Both the position numbers and the translations under genes were made by a program. 64,000 nt of DNA. Source: Maribacter sp. GTDB lineage: Bacteria > Bacteroidota > Bacteroidia > Flavobacteriales > Flavobacteriaceae. The notes beneath the pieces were generated by a model. The model saw nothing but the letters and a program-made list of their open reading frames with translations, had not been told where the DNA came from and made no database searches. Positions 55,130 to 63,146 of this stretch are shown piece after piece. Within the stretch, counting starts at the first letter, position 1, and each line of letters begins with the position of its first letter. The DNA lies in assembly GCA_011050675.1 (NCBI GenBank), contig DRFI01000021.1, positions 62,001 through 126,000 on the forward strand, given 5' to 3'.

Positions 55130-55822
55130 ATGAAGAAAAATATCTATTTTTTCTGCGCTATTGCACTAGTATCCTTGTCCTCATTTACAGCTAATGTAGA
55201 ATGTGAATACGCAAATTCTAACATGGGATACGCAAAATCACAGATAACTGCTGCATTAAGTACTCAAGACATAAACCAAGCTAGGTTTTATACTTATAAA
55301 GCGTTAAATGCTTTAGAAAAATCAAAAAATCAATTAAAGGTTTGTGGCTGTACGTTTGCTAAAACCAGTATGTACGAGAACATAGAAGTTTTGACACTTG
55401 CAACAAAATCGACTACGTTAGAGGGTACAATTAGTTATTTAAACGAATCTATTGAACTTACAGATAACACAATTTTAGTATTAGAGTCTCATGATTCTCA
55501 TGATAGTGTATACTCTAATAATGAACTGTCGGTAAATACCAATTCGTCCGCTGAAACTAAACCAGTAAAAAAAGTAAAATCTGAAAAAAGCATATTTGAA
55601 ACCATCGATATTTCATTAGAAAAATATCGAATTTCATTAGATAAAGTTGTTCAAAGTGTTAATTGTAAAGATGCCACTGCTTTTGCTACTAGAATTTTCA
55701 ATGAAAGCGAAGCTCAACTACTAAAAACTAATATCTCGGAAGGAAGCAAGTATTACAACTTACGCACCAAAGAAATCACACAAGAAGCTTTAAGCAAAAT
55801 AGGTGACTGTTCAAAAAAATAG
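55130..55822 (+). CDS. Exported protein of unknown function
   Basis: A 230-residue protein with a signal peptide (1-21, ending FTA). The mature chain has paired Cys at the start (VECEYA), at KVCGCTF, in VNCKD and at GDCSKK at the C-terminus, all likely disulfides. Two helical blocks (about 30-120 and 165-225) are joined by a low-complexity Ser/Asn/Lys linker. The two blocks may be a duplication: each has a KALN/SLDK-type helix followed by a Cys near its end. I do not recognise the family. It converges with the response-regulator gene. Confidence 0.72.
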   Translation: MKKNIYFFCAIALVSLSSFTANVECEYANSNMGYAKSQITAALSTQDINQARFYTYKALNALEKSKNQLKVCGCTFAKTSMYENIEVLTLATKSTTLEGTISYLNESIELTDNTILVLESHDSHDSVYSNNELSVNTNSSAETKPVKKVKSEKSIFETIDISLEKYRISLDKVVQSVNCKDATAFATRIFNESEAQLLKTNISEGSKYYNLRTKEITQEALSKIGDCSKK

Positions 55823-55833
55823 TTTATACTAGA

Positions 55834-56997
55834 TTATTTACTGGCAAACAATTTTACATCATCTTCCGATACATCTTGTCCACCAAGAATAATTAGTCGC
55901 TCAACAACATTTCTTAGCTCACGAATATTGCCGGTCCAATCGTAAGCTTTAAGCAATTTTATAGCTGTATCTGAAAATGTTTTGGCAGCCATACCCTGCT
56001 CTTCTGTAATTTTCTTAGAAAAATGCTGAATCAGTAATGGTATATCATCACGCCTATCGTTTAAACTAGGCACTTGTATGAGAATAACCGCCAATCTATG
56101 GTATAAGTCTTCCCGGAAGTTACCCTCTTCAATTTCTTTCTTTAAATCTTTATTGGTAGCAGCAATTACACGAACATCAACCTTAATATCTTTATCTGAA
56201 CCAACACGAGAAATTTTACTTTCTTGAAGTGCTCTTAGAACTTTTGCTTGAGCAGAAAGACTCATATCGCCAATCTCATCTAAAAAAATAGTTCCTTTAT
56301 TAGCCGCTTCAAATTTACCAGCTCTATCTTTTACGGCAGATGTAAATGCACCTTTTACGTGACCAAAAAGTTCACTCTCTATTAATTCTGAAGGTATAGC
56401 CGCACAGTTAACCTCTATAAACGAACCTGAGCTTCTTGCACTTTTCTCATGCACCCAATGTGCAACAAGTTCTTTACCTGTTCCATTAGACCCTGTAATT
56501 AATACGCGGGCATCTGTGGGAGCCACTTTCTCGATCATATCCTTAATCGTATTTATTTCGCCACTTTCACCGATCATCTCATAGTTCTTACTCACCTTTT
56601 TCTTCAAGTTCTTATTCTCTACAACCAGAACTTTTCTATCTAAGGCATTTCTAACCGTGGTAAGTAATCTATTTAAATCTGGCGGTTTTGAAATATAATC
56701 AAAGGCACCTAATCTCATAGTATTAACAGCAGTATCTAAATCTCCATGTCCAGAAATCATGATAAAAGGAATTTCGGGTTTAATTTTTCGAGCAGCCTCT
56801 AAAACCTCTACACCATCCATTTTTGGCATTTTTATATCGCAGAGCACCAAGTCATAATCATTGTTCTTAATGGTTTCAATTCCTTTCAATCCATCTTCAG
56901 CTTCCTCTACAGAGTACGAATCATTCTCCTCAGATAGAATTTTAACCAAAACTCTTCTAATTGCCGCTTCATCTTCGATTACTAATATTTTTGACAT
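55834..56997 (-). CDS. NtrC-type sigma54 response regulator lacking a DNA-binding domain
   Basis: A 387-residue protein with a receiver domain (1-120; acidic pair near 8-9, phospho-acceptor Asp54, Lys104) and an AAA+ domain with Walker A GSNGTGKE (169-176), Walker B TIFLDE (236-241) and an R-finger region. The sigma54-contact loop reads GAFTSA (216-221) where the canonical loop is GAFTGA. The chain ends at the C-terminal AAA+ helices (RELRNVVERLI), with no Fis-type helix-turn-helix. It therefore may act from solution on sigma54 holoenzyme, or be recruited by another protein. Last gene of the minus-strand group; no sensor kinase is adjacent. Confidence 0.92.
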   Translation of the reverse strand: MSKILVIEDEAAIRRVLVKILSEENDSYSVEEAEDGLKGIETIKNNDYDLVLCDIKMPKMDGVEVLEAARKIKPEIPFIMISGHGDLDTAVNTMRLGAFDYISKPPDLNRLLTTVRNALDRKVLVVENKNLKKKVSKNYEMIGESGEINTIKDMIEKVAPTDARVLITGSNGTGKELVAHWVHEKSARSSGSFIEVNCAAIPSELIESELFGHVKGAFTSAVKDRAGKFEAANKGTIFLDEIGDMSLSAQAKVLRALQESKISRVGSDKDIKVDVRVIAATNKDLKKEIEEGNFREDLYHRLAVILIQVPSLNDRRDDIPLLIQHFSKKITEEQGMAAKTFSDTAIKLLKAYDWTGNIRELRNVVERLIILGGQDVSEDDVKLFASK

Positions 56998-57006
56998 AAC
57001 TGCTTT

Positions 57007-57900
57007 TTAAATTCCTATTCTTATTCCTGTTCTAAAATAAAGACCTGCTGCATCGTTCAATGTGAAGATATCATCTCTTTCTTCATTTCGTAATGCGCTA
57101 TTTTGATAAATAGAACGACCACCTATAAAGTAAACAGACATATCTTTAGTTATCTTATACTGATACCCTAATGTCAATAATAATGCCGTAGAAGAAACAT
57201 CGGTAGATAAATTATTACCTGGCAATAAAATATCATTTTGAATATTAACGTAATAACCATCTAAAAATATCTCGGTCTGAAAAAAATGCCCTTTTTTAGT
57301 GAAGTATTTCATACCAGATTTAGGTGCTCCAAGAACATATGACCAATTAGGATGAAATCTTTTCTCATAATACACAAAAGGTAAAGGGATATCTATTGGC
57401 GAGGTGCCATTATAGGAAATACCTAACACCAACATATATGGTTTATCGACATCTTTCTCATTTTTGTAAACTCCTGCCGTATAATTCATGTTAAAATCAT
57501 CTTCCTGCAACTCTTCCACAAAATTAGTTGACCATCGTGGAGTTACCACCCCAATTAAGCGCCATTTCTCACTTAGCTTATACATGTATGCAATGTTAAC
57601 ATCCAATACATGAAACTTACTTAAATCATCAGAATTCGGAAATAAATCATCAGGCACTTCAAAGTTATATCTATTGTATTCCGCCCCTAACACCAAGTAA
57701 TCCTTTTTCTCTCGTACTGCCAATGGTACATTTAAAACTAGCTTTATGCGTGATGTTTCTACGTCGCCACTATTCTCTGGCATTAGCATATACTCTAACC
57801 TAAAAACATCTGGAGTTTGCCCTACCACTACGTTAATAGCAGAAAGCATCAAACTAACGAAAAGAAAAGTACCGCTAAGCTTTTTTATTATTCTCTGCAT
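57007..57900 (-). CDS. Outer-membrane beta-barrel-like protein (DUF6268-like)
   Basis: A 297-residue protein taken from the ATG at 57900 (MQRIIKKLSGTFLF); the longer frame upstream has no good signal peptide and would overlap the channel gene more. Residues 1-28 are the signal (ending VVVGQ). The rest is amphipathic beta strands with aromatic ends (RLIGVVTPRWSTNF, FFQTEIFLDGYYV, YFRTGIRIGI at the terminus), typical of a barrel. The DUF6268 label is by memory and not certain. Its start overlaps the mscS-like stop by 26 bases. Confidence 0.78.
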   Translation of the reverse strand: MQRIIKKLSGTFLFVSLMLSAINVVVGQTPDVFRLEYMLMPENSGDVETSRIKLVLNVPLAVREKKDYLVLGAEYNRYNFEVPDDLFPNSDDLSKFHVLDVNIAYMYKLSEKWRLIGVVTPRWSTNFVEELQEDDFNMNYTAGVYKNEKDVDKPYMLVLGISYNGTSPIDIPLPFVYYEKRFHPNWSYVLGAPKSGMKYFTKKGHFFQTEIFLDGYYVNIQNDILLPGNNLSTDVSSTALLLTLGYQYKITKDMSVYFIGGRSIYQNSALRNEERDDIFTLNDAAGLYFRTGIRIGI

Positions 57901-58810
57901 TAGAAACATTGCTATGTTGAAAAGGTCCTTGTTGATATAAATGAATATCTCTTTGAGGAAAAGGGATGGAAATATTGTTCTTTCTAAAAGCAGCATCAAT
58001 CTTATATCTTACTTCACTTTTTATTTTTGGATCCGTAAAACTATCGGTTAAATAAAAGTTTACTGTAAATATTAATGCTGAATCTCCAAAATCTTCAAAG
58101 ATGACAAATGGTTTGGGGCTTTTTAAAATACTTCTTTGTGTATTGACCACTTCTAAAAGTAGTTTAGTCACTAATTCAATATCACTTCCATAAGCAACAC
58201 CAATACGTACCAGCTCTCTAGTCGTTTTATGATTTTGCGTATAATTATACACGATATCACTAATAAACTTATGATTAGGAATAATAATCACTTTGTCATC
58301 CCTAGTAATCGCCCTAGTTGTACGCAATTTAATCTCAAACACCTTGCCTACCCTATTATCTATTTCTATGATATCACCTACTCTTAAAGACTTATCCACT
58401 ATAATGAAAACTCCACCAATGATATCTTGAAAAATATCTTGTAATGCCAAACCTAGACCTACAAACAAAGCTGCAGATGCCGTAATTAATATAGTTATGT
58501 TTATACCGGCCGCGCTCATTGTAAAGAGTATGACCACTACATAAACCAAATACTTAATAAACTTAAATATGCTGATAAACTTAAGTTTATCGTCAGCCTC
58601 CATTTTCCTTGTAAAAAACCTGCGAATGGCTTGCAGAACAGTACTGGTCATTAGAAATGCCAAAGTAAGCAACAAAAGAAGACCTACCGTAATGTGAATA
58701 GATTTATCACCATCACCGAATTGATACCCTAGGTCTAAAAATTTCTTAATAGTACCCCAAACATCATCCTCTATTATTTCTTTGATTGTTTCTGTGCTTT
58801 CCTGAATCAT
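57875..58810 (-). CDS. MscS family mechanosensitive ion channel
   Basis: A 311-residue channel protein. Three hydrophobic helices lie in residues about 40-135; the pore-lining one is the Ala/Gly-rich GINITILITASAALFVGLGLALQ followed by QDIFQDIIGGVFIIVDKSLRVGD, the MscS signature. The C-terminal beta and alpha/beta domain forms the cytoplasmic cage. It opens under membrane tension to release solutes in osmotic downshock. Coupled by TAATG to the ABC permease upstream and overlapping the barrel gene downstream. Confidence 0.94.
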   Translation of the reverse strand: MIQESTETIKEIIEDDVWGTIKKFLDLGYQFGDGDKSIHITVGLLLLLTLAFLMTSTVLQAIRRFFTRKMEADDKLKFISIFKFIKYLVYVVVILFTMSAAGINITILITASAALFVGLGLALQDIFQDIIGGVFIIVDKSLRVGDIIEIDNRVGKVFEIKLRTTRAITRDDKVIIIPNHKFISDIVYNYTQNHKTTRELVRIGVAYGSDIELVTKLLLEVVNTQRSILKSPKPFVIFEDFGDSALIFTVNFYLTDSFTDPKIKSEVRYKIDAAFRKNNISIPFPQRDIHLYQQGPFQHSNVSNAENNKKA

Positions 58811-60153
58811 TATGAATATTTAAGCCACTTATACAATTCTTTATAGCTAGGTTTTTTACCGTACATAAGTATACCAACACGATAAATTTTTGCTGCTACC
58901 CATACAATACCTATAAAAGTACCTATTAATATTAAAATTGATGTAATCAATTGCCACATTGGCACTCCACCTTCACCTATACCCCAAGGTAACCGCATTA
59001 ACATTACAATTGGCGATGTCAAAGGAAAAAGAGAAAAAGCAACAGCTATAGGTCCGTTTGGATTGCTGAATACCGAAAAGAAACCGACATAAATAGCTAA
59101 CATTAACGGTAAAATAACAGGAAAAATAAACTGCTGAGTGTCAGTTTCATTATCTACCGCAGCACCTATAGCTGCATAAATAGAACTGTAAATTAAATAG
59201 CCTAAGACAAAATAAATAATAAAAAACACCAACATTGCGATAATGGGTATTTCAAATATCTCTTGTGCATACAATTGTATGTTTTGAGTTAGTGCGTCTA
59301 CATCAACATTAGCACCACTAGCCATGCCTGGCGCCATACCACCACCCTTGGTTAAACTAGCTGGATCAATATCAAAAATGGCAAGACCAATAAAAAGTAA
59401 GATAGCTCCAGATACAATCCAAATTGCAAACTGTGTAATTCCCGCAAGTGAAGTACCAATAATTTTACCCATCATTAAATGAAAAGGTTTTACGGATGAT
59501 ATAATAACTTCGATAATTCTACTTGTCTTTTCCTCAATGACACTGCGCATTACAAAGCCTCCGTAAATAATGATAAACATCATTATAAGATACCCAAATG
59601 CACCACCAATTATAGCCTTAATCTCATTGATTCCCTTTATATTTTGAAGTCCGTCAAAAGTTTCAATATTTAAATTATAACTACGGTCCATTTCGGCATA
59701 TTCTTTTGGCGATAAACCAAGTTCGCGTAATCTTTCTTGTCGCAGTCTACTAGTAATAGAATTCTCTAACTTATCTAACACAGTTGCGCTTGGTGCATCT
59801 TTACTATAAAAGAATGCCCTTTGAGCTACTTGTTCTAAATTTGATTCGTTAGGTAAATAAATAAGTCCATAAAAACCTAAGCTAACCGTAGAATCTTTTG
59901 CAGCCGCTAACGATATATCTTTAAAATTGATATAGGAAGTAGCGTCTGAAGTCACAAATTCATTTGCGAAATAACCACTTTCATTTAAAACACCAATTAC
60001 CTTTTTTTCATTGTCGTTCAATTGAGTGAGATACGCAATCAACAATACCATACCCACCATTAAAAAAGGGCTTAAAAAAGTCATAACTACGAATGACTTA
60101 TTACGCACTTTAGCAATGTATTCCCTTTTAATTATAAGTGTTAACTTACTCAT
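58810..60153 (-). CDS. ABC-2 type permease (NatB-like)
   Basis: A 447-residue inner-membrane protein from the ATG at 60153 (MSKLTLIIKREY); a longer frame upstream is inside the ATPase gene. The first helix (about 21-43) is followed by a large periplasmic loop of ~120 residues, then five or six helices. The RVRNKSFVVMTFLSPFL-like start (here AKVRNKSFVVMTF) and loop are typical of NatB-class Na+ or drug efflux permeases. It overlaps the ATPase gene by 8 bases and mscS by TAATG. Confidence 0.9.
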   Translation of the reverse strand: MSKLTLIIKREYIAKVRNKSFVVMTFLSPFLMVGMVLLIAYLTQLNDNEKKVIGVLNESGYFANEFVTSDATSYINFKDISLAAAKDSTVSLGFYGLIYLPNESNLEQVAQRAFFYSKDAPSATVLDKLENSITSRLRQERLRELGLSPKEYAEMDRSYNLNIETFDGLQNIKGINEIKAIIGGAFGYLIMMFIIIYGGFVMRSVIEEKTSRIIEVIISSVKPFHLMMGKIIGTSLAGITQFAIWIVSGAILLFIGLAIFDIDPASLTKGGGMAPGMASGANVDVDALTQNIQLYAQEIFEIPIIAMLVFFIIYFVLGYLIYSSIYAAIGAAVDNETDTQQFIFPVILPLMLAIYVGFFSVFSNPNGPIAVAFSLFPLTSPIVMLMRLPWGIGEGGVPMWQLITSILILIGTFIGIVWVAAKIYRVGILMYGKKPSYKELYKWLKYS

Positions 60154-61084
60154 TGTCGATATTTTTATTTTGAATAGTCTGAATAAAAATATCATTTGCA
60201 GATGGTATCGTTTCTATAAACCCATTTACGTTCGCCCTTGAACCTAAGAAGGATAAAATTTCACCAGATTCATTTGAAGGTAATTGTACGCTAAGGTTCA
60301 ACTGTTTCTCTTTACTATCGTATTCTTGAGATAGAATTAGAAACTTCCCCTCCATTTCATTTAATATAGATTGTTGATTATCTGTTTCTAATCCTATTTT
60401 AAAAATATTGTTTTTATAGGCTTTTTTAATATCGGAAAGCTTGCCGTCCAATATTTTTTCAGATTTGTGAATCAAGGCTATATACTCGCACAATTCTTCA
60501 ACCGATTCCATTCTATGTGTAGAAAAAATGATTGAAGTACCATTTTCCTTTAAACTTAAAATTTGCTCTTTTATAATATTAGCATTTATAGGGTCAAAAC
60601 CACTAAAGGGCTCATCAAAAATCAACAACTTGGGCTCATGAAGTACAGTAACCACAAACTGTATCTTTTGTGCCATACCTTTAGAAAGTTCTTGTATTTT
60701 TTTATTCCACCAATCTCCTATTTCTAACCTCTCGAACCAATATTTCAATCGCTTTTTAGCCTCGGCCTTAGACAGTCCTTTTAACTGCGCTAAATAAAGT
60801 GCCTGTTCGCCAACTTTCATGCTCTTGTAAAGTCCGCGTTCTTCAGGCAAATAACCTATTTGCGAGATATGCTCTGGTTTCAAAAGTTCACCGTCAAAAT
60901 AAACGGAACCTTGATCAGGATAAGTGATTTGATTTATAATACGTATCAGCGTGGTTTTACCAGCTCCATTAGGACCCAACAAACCATAAATACTATTCTT
61001 AGGAATTTCTAGGGAAACGTTTTTCAATGCCGTATGGCTCCCAAACTGTTTGGTGACCTCATTAGCTACCAAAATGTGACTCAT
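60146..61084 (-). CDS. ABC transporter ATP-binding protein (NatA-like)
   Basis: A 312-residue ATPase. Walker A GPNGAGKTT is at 37-45, signature LSKGMAQK at 133-140, Walker B LLIFDEP at 153-159, and the H-loop in IIFSTHRMESVEEL. The C-terminal ~80 residues after the core are typical of NatA. With the overlapping permease it forms an exporter; the substrate is not known. It heads the minus-strand group of ABC, channel, barrel and regulator genes. Confidence 0.94.
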   Translation of the reverse strand: MSHILVANEVTKQFGSHTALKNVSLEIPKNSIYGLLGPNGAGKTTLIRIINQITYPDQGSVYFDGELLKPEHISQIGYLPEERGLYKSMKVGEQALYLAQLKGLSKAEAKKRLKYWFERLEIGDWWNKKIQELSKGMAQKIQFVVTVLHEPKLLIFDEPFSGFDPINANIIKEQILSLKENGTSIIFSTHRMESVEELCEYIALIHKSEKILDGKLSDIKKAYKNNIFKIGLETDNQQSILNEMEGKFLILSQEYDSKEKQLNLSVQLPSNESGEILSFLGSRANVNGFIETIPSANDIFIQTIQNKNIDNE

Positions 61085-61194
61085 GTACTCAATTTCTACA
61101 AAGATATTGAATTGTTTTGACTAGCTACACTCTTTATGATTCCTTTATAGAATACCGATTTTCAATGCGTATAAACCAAAAACCATTTTGCCCT

Positions 61195-61231
61195 AAAAAG
61201 CAAAACCCACCCTTAATAAATCAAGGATGGG
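61195..61231 (-). terminator. Terminator after dnaJ
   Basis: A 9-bp stem with one G-T pair on the minus strand (61231-61223 with 61214-61206) is followed by TTTTGCTTTTT. It ends the grpE-dnaJ transcript. Confidence 0.8.
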
Positions 61232-61322
61232 AAAAAAATTGCTATGAAAAAGAAAATTAATATTGGTCACCCAATATTATCTCAAATATACGTTTTTTAT
61301 TTAAAAACAAAATGTTTCGCCT

Positions 61323-62441
61323 TTAGGAGAACATATCTTTTACTTTTTCAAAAAATGACTTATCAGATTTCTCTGGTTTAGGTTCAAAGTTATCACTGCC
61401 CTGCATTTTCTCAAAGAACTCTCTCTGCTCTTTATTCAATTCTTTGGGTGTCCAAACATTTACATGTACTAATATATCACCAGCACCATATCCATTTAAA
61501 CTTGTAATTCCTTTCCCTCTAAGTCTTAATATTTTACCTGACTGAATACCTGGCTCTAATTTTATACGAACTTTACCGCTTACCGCATCAATCTCTTTTG
61601 AAGTTCCTAATACAGCTTCAGAAATACTCACATAAAGATCGTAGTGTAAATTATCACCCTCTCTTTTTAATGTACTGTGTTCTTGTGTCTCTATAGCTAC
61701 CAATAAATCTCCAGGTACTCCATTTCCAGGAGCATCGTTACCTTTATTTGGCACTTTCAACTGCATACCTTCTTCTACACCGGCAGGTATATTAATAGAT
61801 ACGGTTTCTTCTGTAACTTTAAGCCCCTGTGCATCTGCATCATTAGGCTTACCGTCTAAAATCTGACCACTACCTCCACAAGTACTACAAACAGCAGCTG
61901 TTTGCATTCTACCAAGTATAGTATTCTGAATTTTTGTCACCTGCCCTCTACCATTACAAGTAGTACACGTTTTATAGGTAACACCTTCTGCCTGAACCTT
62001 TCTTTTTACCTTAACTTTTTTCTCTACACCATTTGCTATCTCTTCAAGTGTCAAAGAAACTCTAATACGTAGATTACTTCCTTTAACCCTTCTTTGACCA
62101 CCGCCACCTCCGAAACCACTGAAGCCTCCAAAGCCGCCACCGCCACCGAAAATATCGCCAAATTGGCTGAAGATATCATCCATATTCATACCGCCACCGC
62201 CAAAACCACCGGAACCGCCTTCAAAAGCACCATGACCAAATTGATCATAACGAGCTTTCTTATCTTGGTCACTTAAGATTTCATACGCCTCAGCAGATTT
62301 TTTAAACTGCTCTTCTGCAGAACTATCGCCCGGATTTTTATCAGGGTGATATTGCAATGCCTTTTTACGGTATGCTTTCTTTATTTCTGCAGCAGTTGCA
62401 CTTTTACTGATGCCCAATACTTCATAATAATCTTCCTTCAT
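61323..62441 (-). CDS. dnaJ: Chaperone DnaJ (Hsp40), two-motif zinc domain
   Basis: DnaJ delivers unfolded proteins to DnaK and stimulates its ATPase. The J domain has HPD at 32-34; a Gly/Phe region runs to about 118. The zinc domain keeps only two CxxCxGxG motifs (CTTCNGRG 159-166 and CSTCGGSG 185-192) where the classic protein has four, leaving one zinc site. This reduced form is common in Bacteroidota. The C-terminal substrate domains follow. It lies 9 bases downstream of grpE in one operon. Confidence 0.96.
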   Translation of the reverse strand: MKEDYYEVLGISKSATAAEIKKAYRKKALQYHPDKNPGDSSAEEQFKKSAEAYEILSDQDKKARYDQFGHGAFEGGSGGFGGGGMNMDDIFSQFGDIFGGGGGFGGFSGFGGGGGQRRVKGSNLRIRVSLTLEEIANGVEKKVKVKRKVQAEGVTYKTCTTCNGRGQVTKIQNTILGRMQTAAVCSTCGGSGQILDGKPNDADAQGLKVTEETVSINIPAGVEEGMQLKVPNKGNDAPGNGVPGDLLVAIETQEHSTLKREGDNLHYDLYVSISEAVLGTSKEIDAVSGKVRIKLEPGIQSGKILRLRGKGITSLNGYGAGDILVHVNVWTPKELNKEQREFFEKMQGSDNFEPKPEKSDKSFFEKVKDMFS

Positions 62442-62450
62442 TCCGATCTT

Positions 62451-63008
62451 TTAATTTCCTACTACAACTTTCGGATGCCTAATAATACGATCACCCAACT
62501 TAAATCCTTTCTCAATGACGTCGATAATTTTACCTTTCATCTTCTTATCTGGAGCCGGTATTTGAGTTATTGCTTCATGAATATCTGCATCGAACACGTC
62601 ACCTGCATTAACCTCTACCATTTCTAACCCTTTGTTCTTAAGAGTCTCTCTAAGCTTAACATTGATTAATTCAACACCTTTAAAAGCCTCTTTATCATCT
62701 GATTTTGCTAATTCTTTAATAGCTCTATCAAAATCATCCAAGACAGGTAATAATGAAACGATTACCTCTTGCCCTGCAGTCTTAAACAACTCCATACGCT
62801 CTTTAGAAGTACGTCTTTTATAATTCTCAAATTCTGCAAATAGTCTTAAAAACTTATCTTTTTCTTTTGCTAGTTCATCACCAAGTGTCTCTTCTACCGA
62901 CATTTCTTCCTCTTCATTTTCATTCTCTAGCTTTTGCTCTTGATCTTCGCTGTCTAATAGCGCATCTTCCAAGAATTCATCATCCAAAGTGTTTTCTTTA
63001 TCACTCAT
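62451..63008 (-). CDS. grpE: Nucleotide exchange factor GrpE
   Basis: A 185-residue cofactor that releases ADP from DnaK. The N-terminal ~50 residues are strongly acidic; a long helix (about 40-90) includes KDKFLRLFAEFENYKRRTSKERMELF, and the C-terminal beta domain ends DVIEKGFKLGDRIIRHPKVVVGN. It is first in the grpE-dnaJ operon, behind a heat-shock-like promoter. dnaK itself is elsewhere. Confidence 0.96.
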   Translation of the reverse strand: MSDKENTLDDEFLEDALLDSEDQEQKLENENEEEEMSVEETLGDELAKEKDKFLRLFAEFENYKRRTSKERMELFKTAGQEVIVSLLPVLDDFDRAIKELAKSDDKEAFKGVELINVKLRETLKNKGLEMVEVNAGDVFDADIHEAITQIPAPDKKMKGKIIDVIEKGFKLGDRIIRHPKVVVGN

Positions 63009-63044
63009 AATTTATTGTAATTTAAATCGCTGATTAAAAGCAGG

Positions 63045-63083
63045 CAAAAGTACTGCCAATTCTTCAAAAATGTCAAAATGTCA
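63045..63083 (-). promoter_or_regulatory. Candidate heat-shock promoter of grpE-dnaJ with TGACA repeat
   Basis: On the minus strand: TGACA-TTT-TGACA (63083-63071), exactly 18 nt, then TACTTTTG (63052-63045), an exact -7 box. The start codon is 36 bases further. The layout equals that of hsp20. Confidence 0.6.
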
Positions 63084-63092
63084 CAAAAGTTT

Positions 63093-63120
63093 AAAAAAAA
63101 ATCCACCGAATGGCGGATTT
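63093..63120 (-). terminator. Terminator after the epimerase gene
   Basis: A 9-bp stem with one G-T pair on the minus strand and a run of eight or more T beyond it. It lies 26 bases after the epimerase stop and just upstream of the grpE promoter repeats. Confidence 0.82.
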
Positions 63121-63146
63121 AATTTCATCTAGTCAAAAGATATATT

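Noticed and set aside
55834..56997. Frameshift removing the helix-turn-helix of the response regulator
   Set aside because: Only 11 bases separate its stop from the convergent gene, leaving no room for a lost domain downstream.
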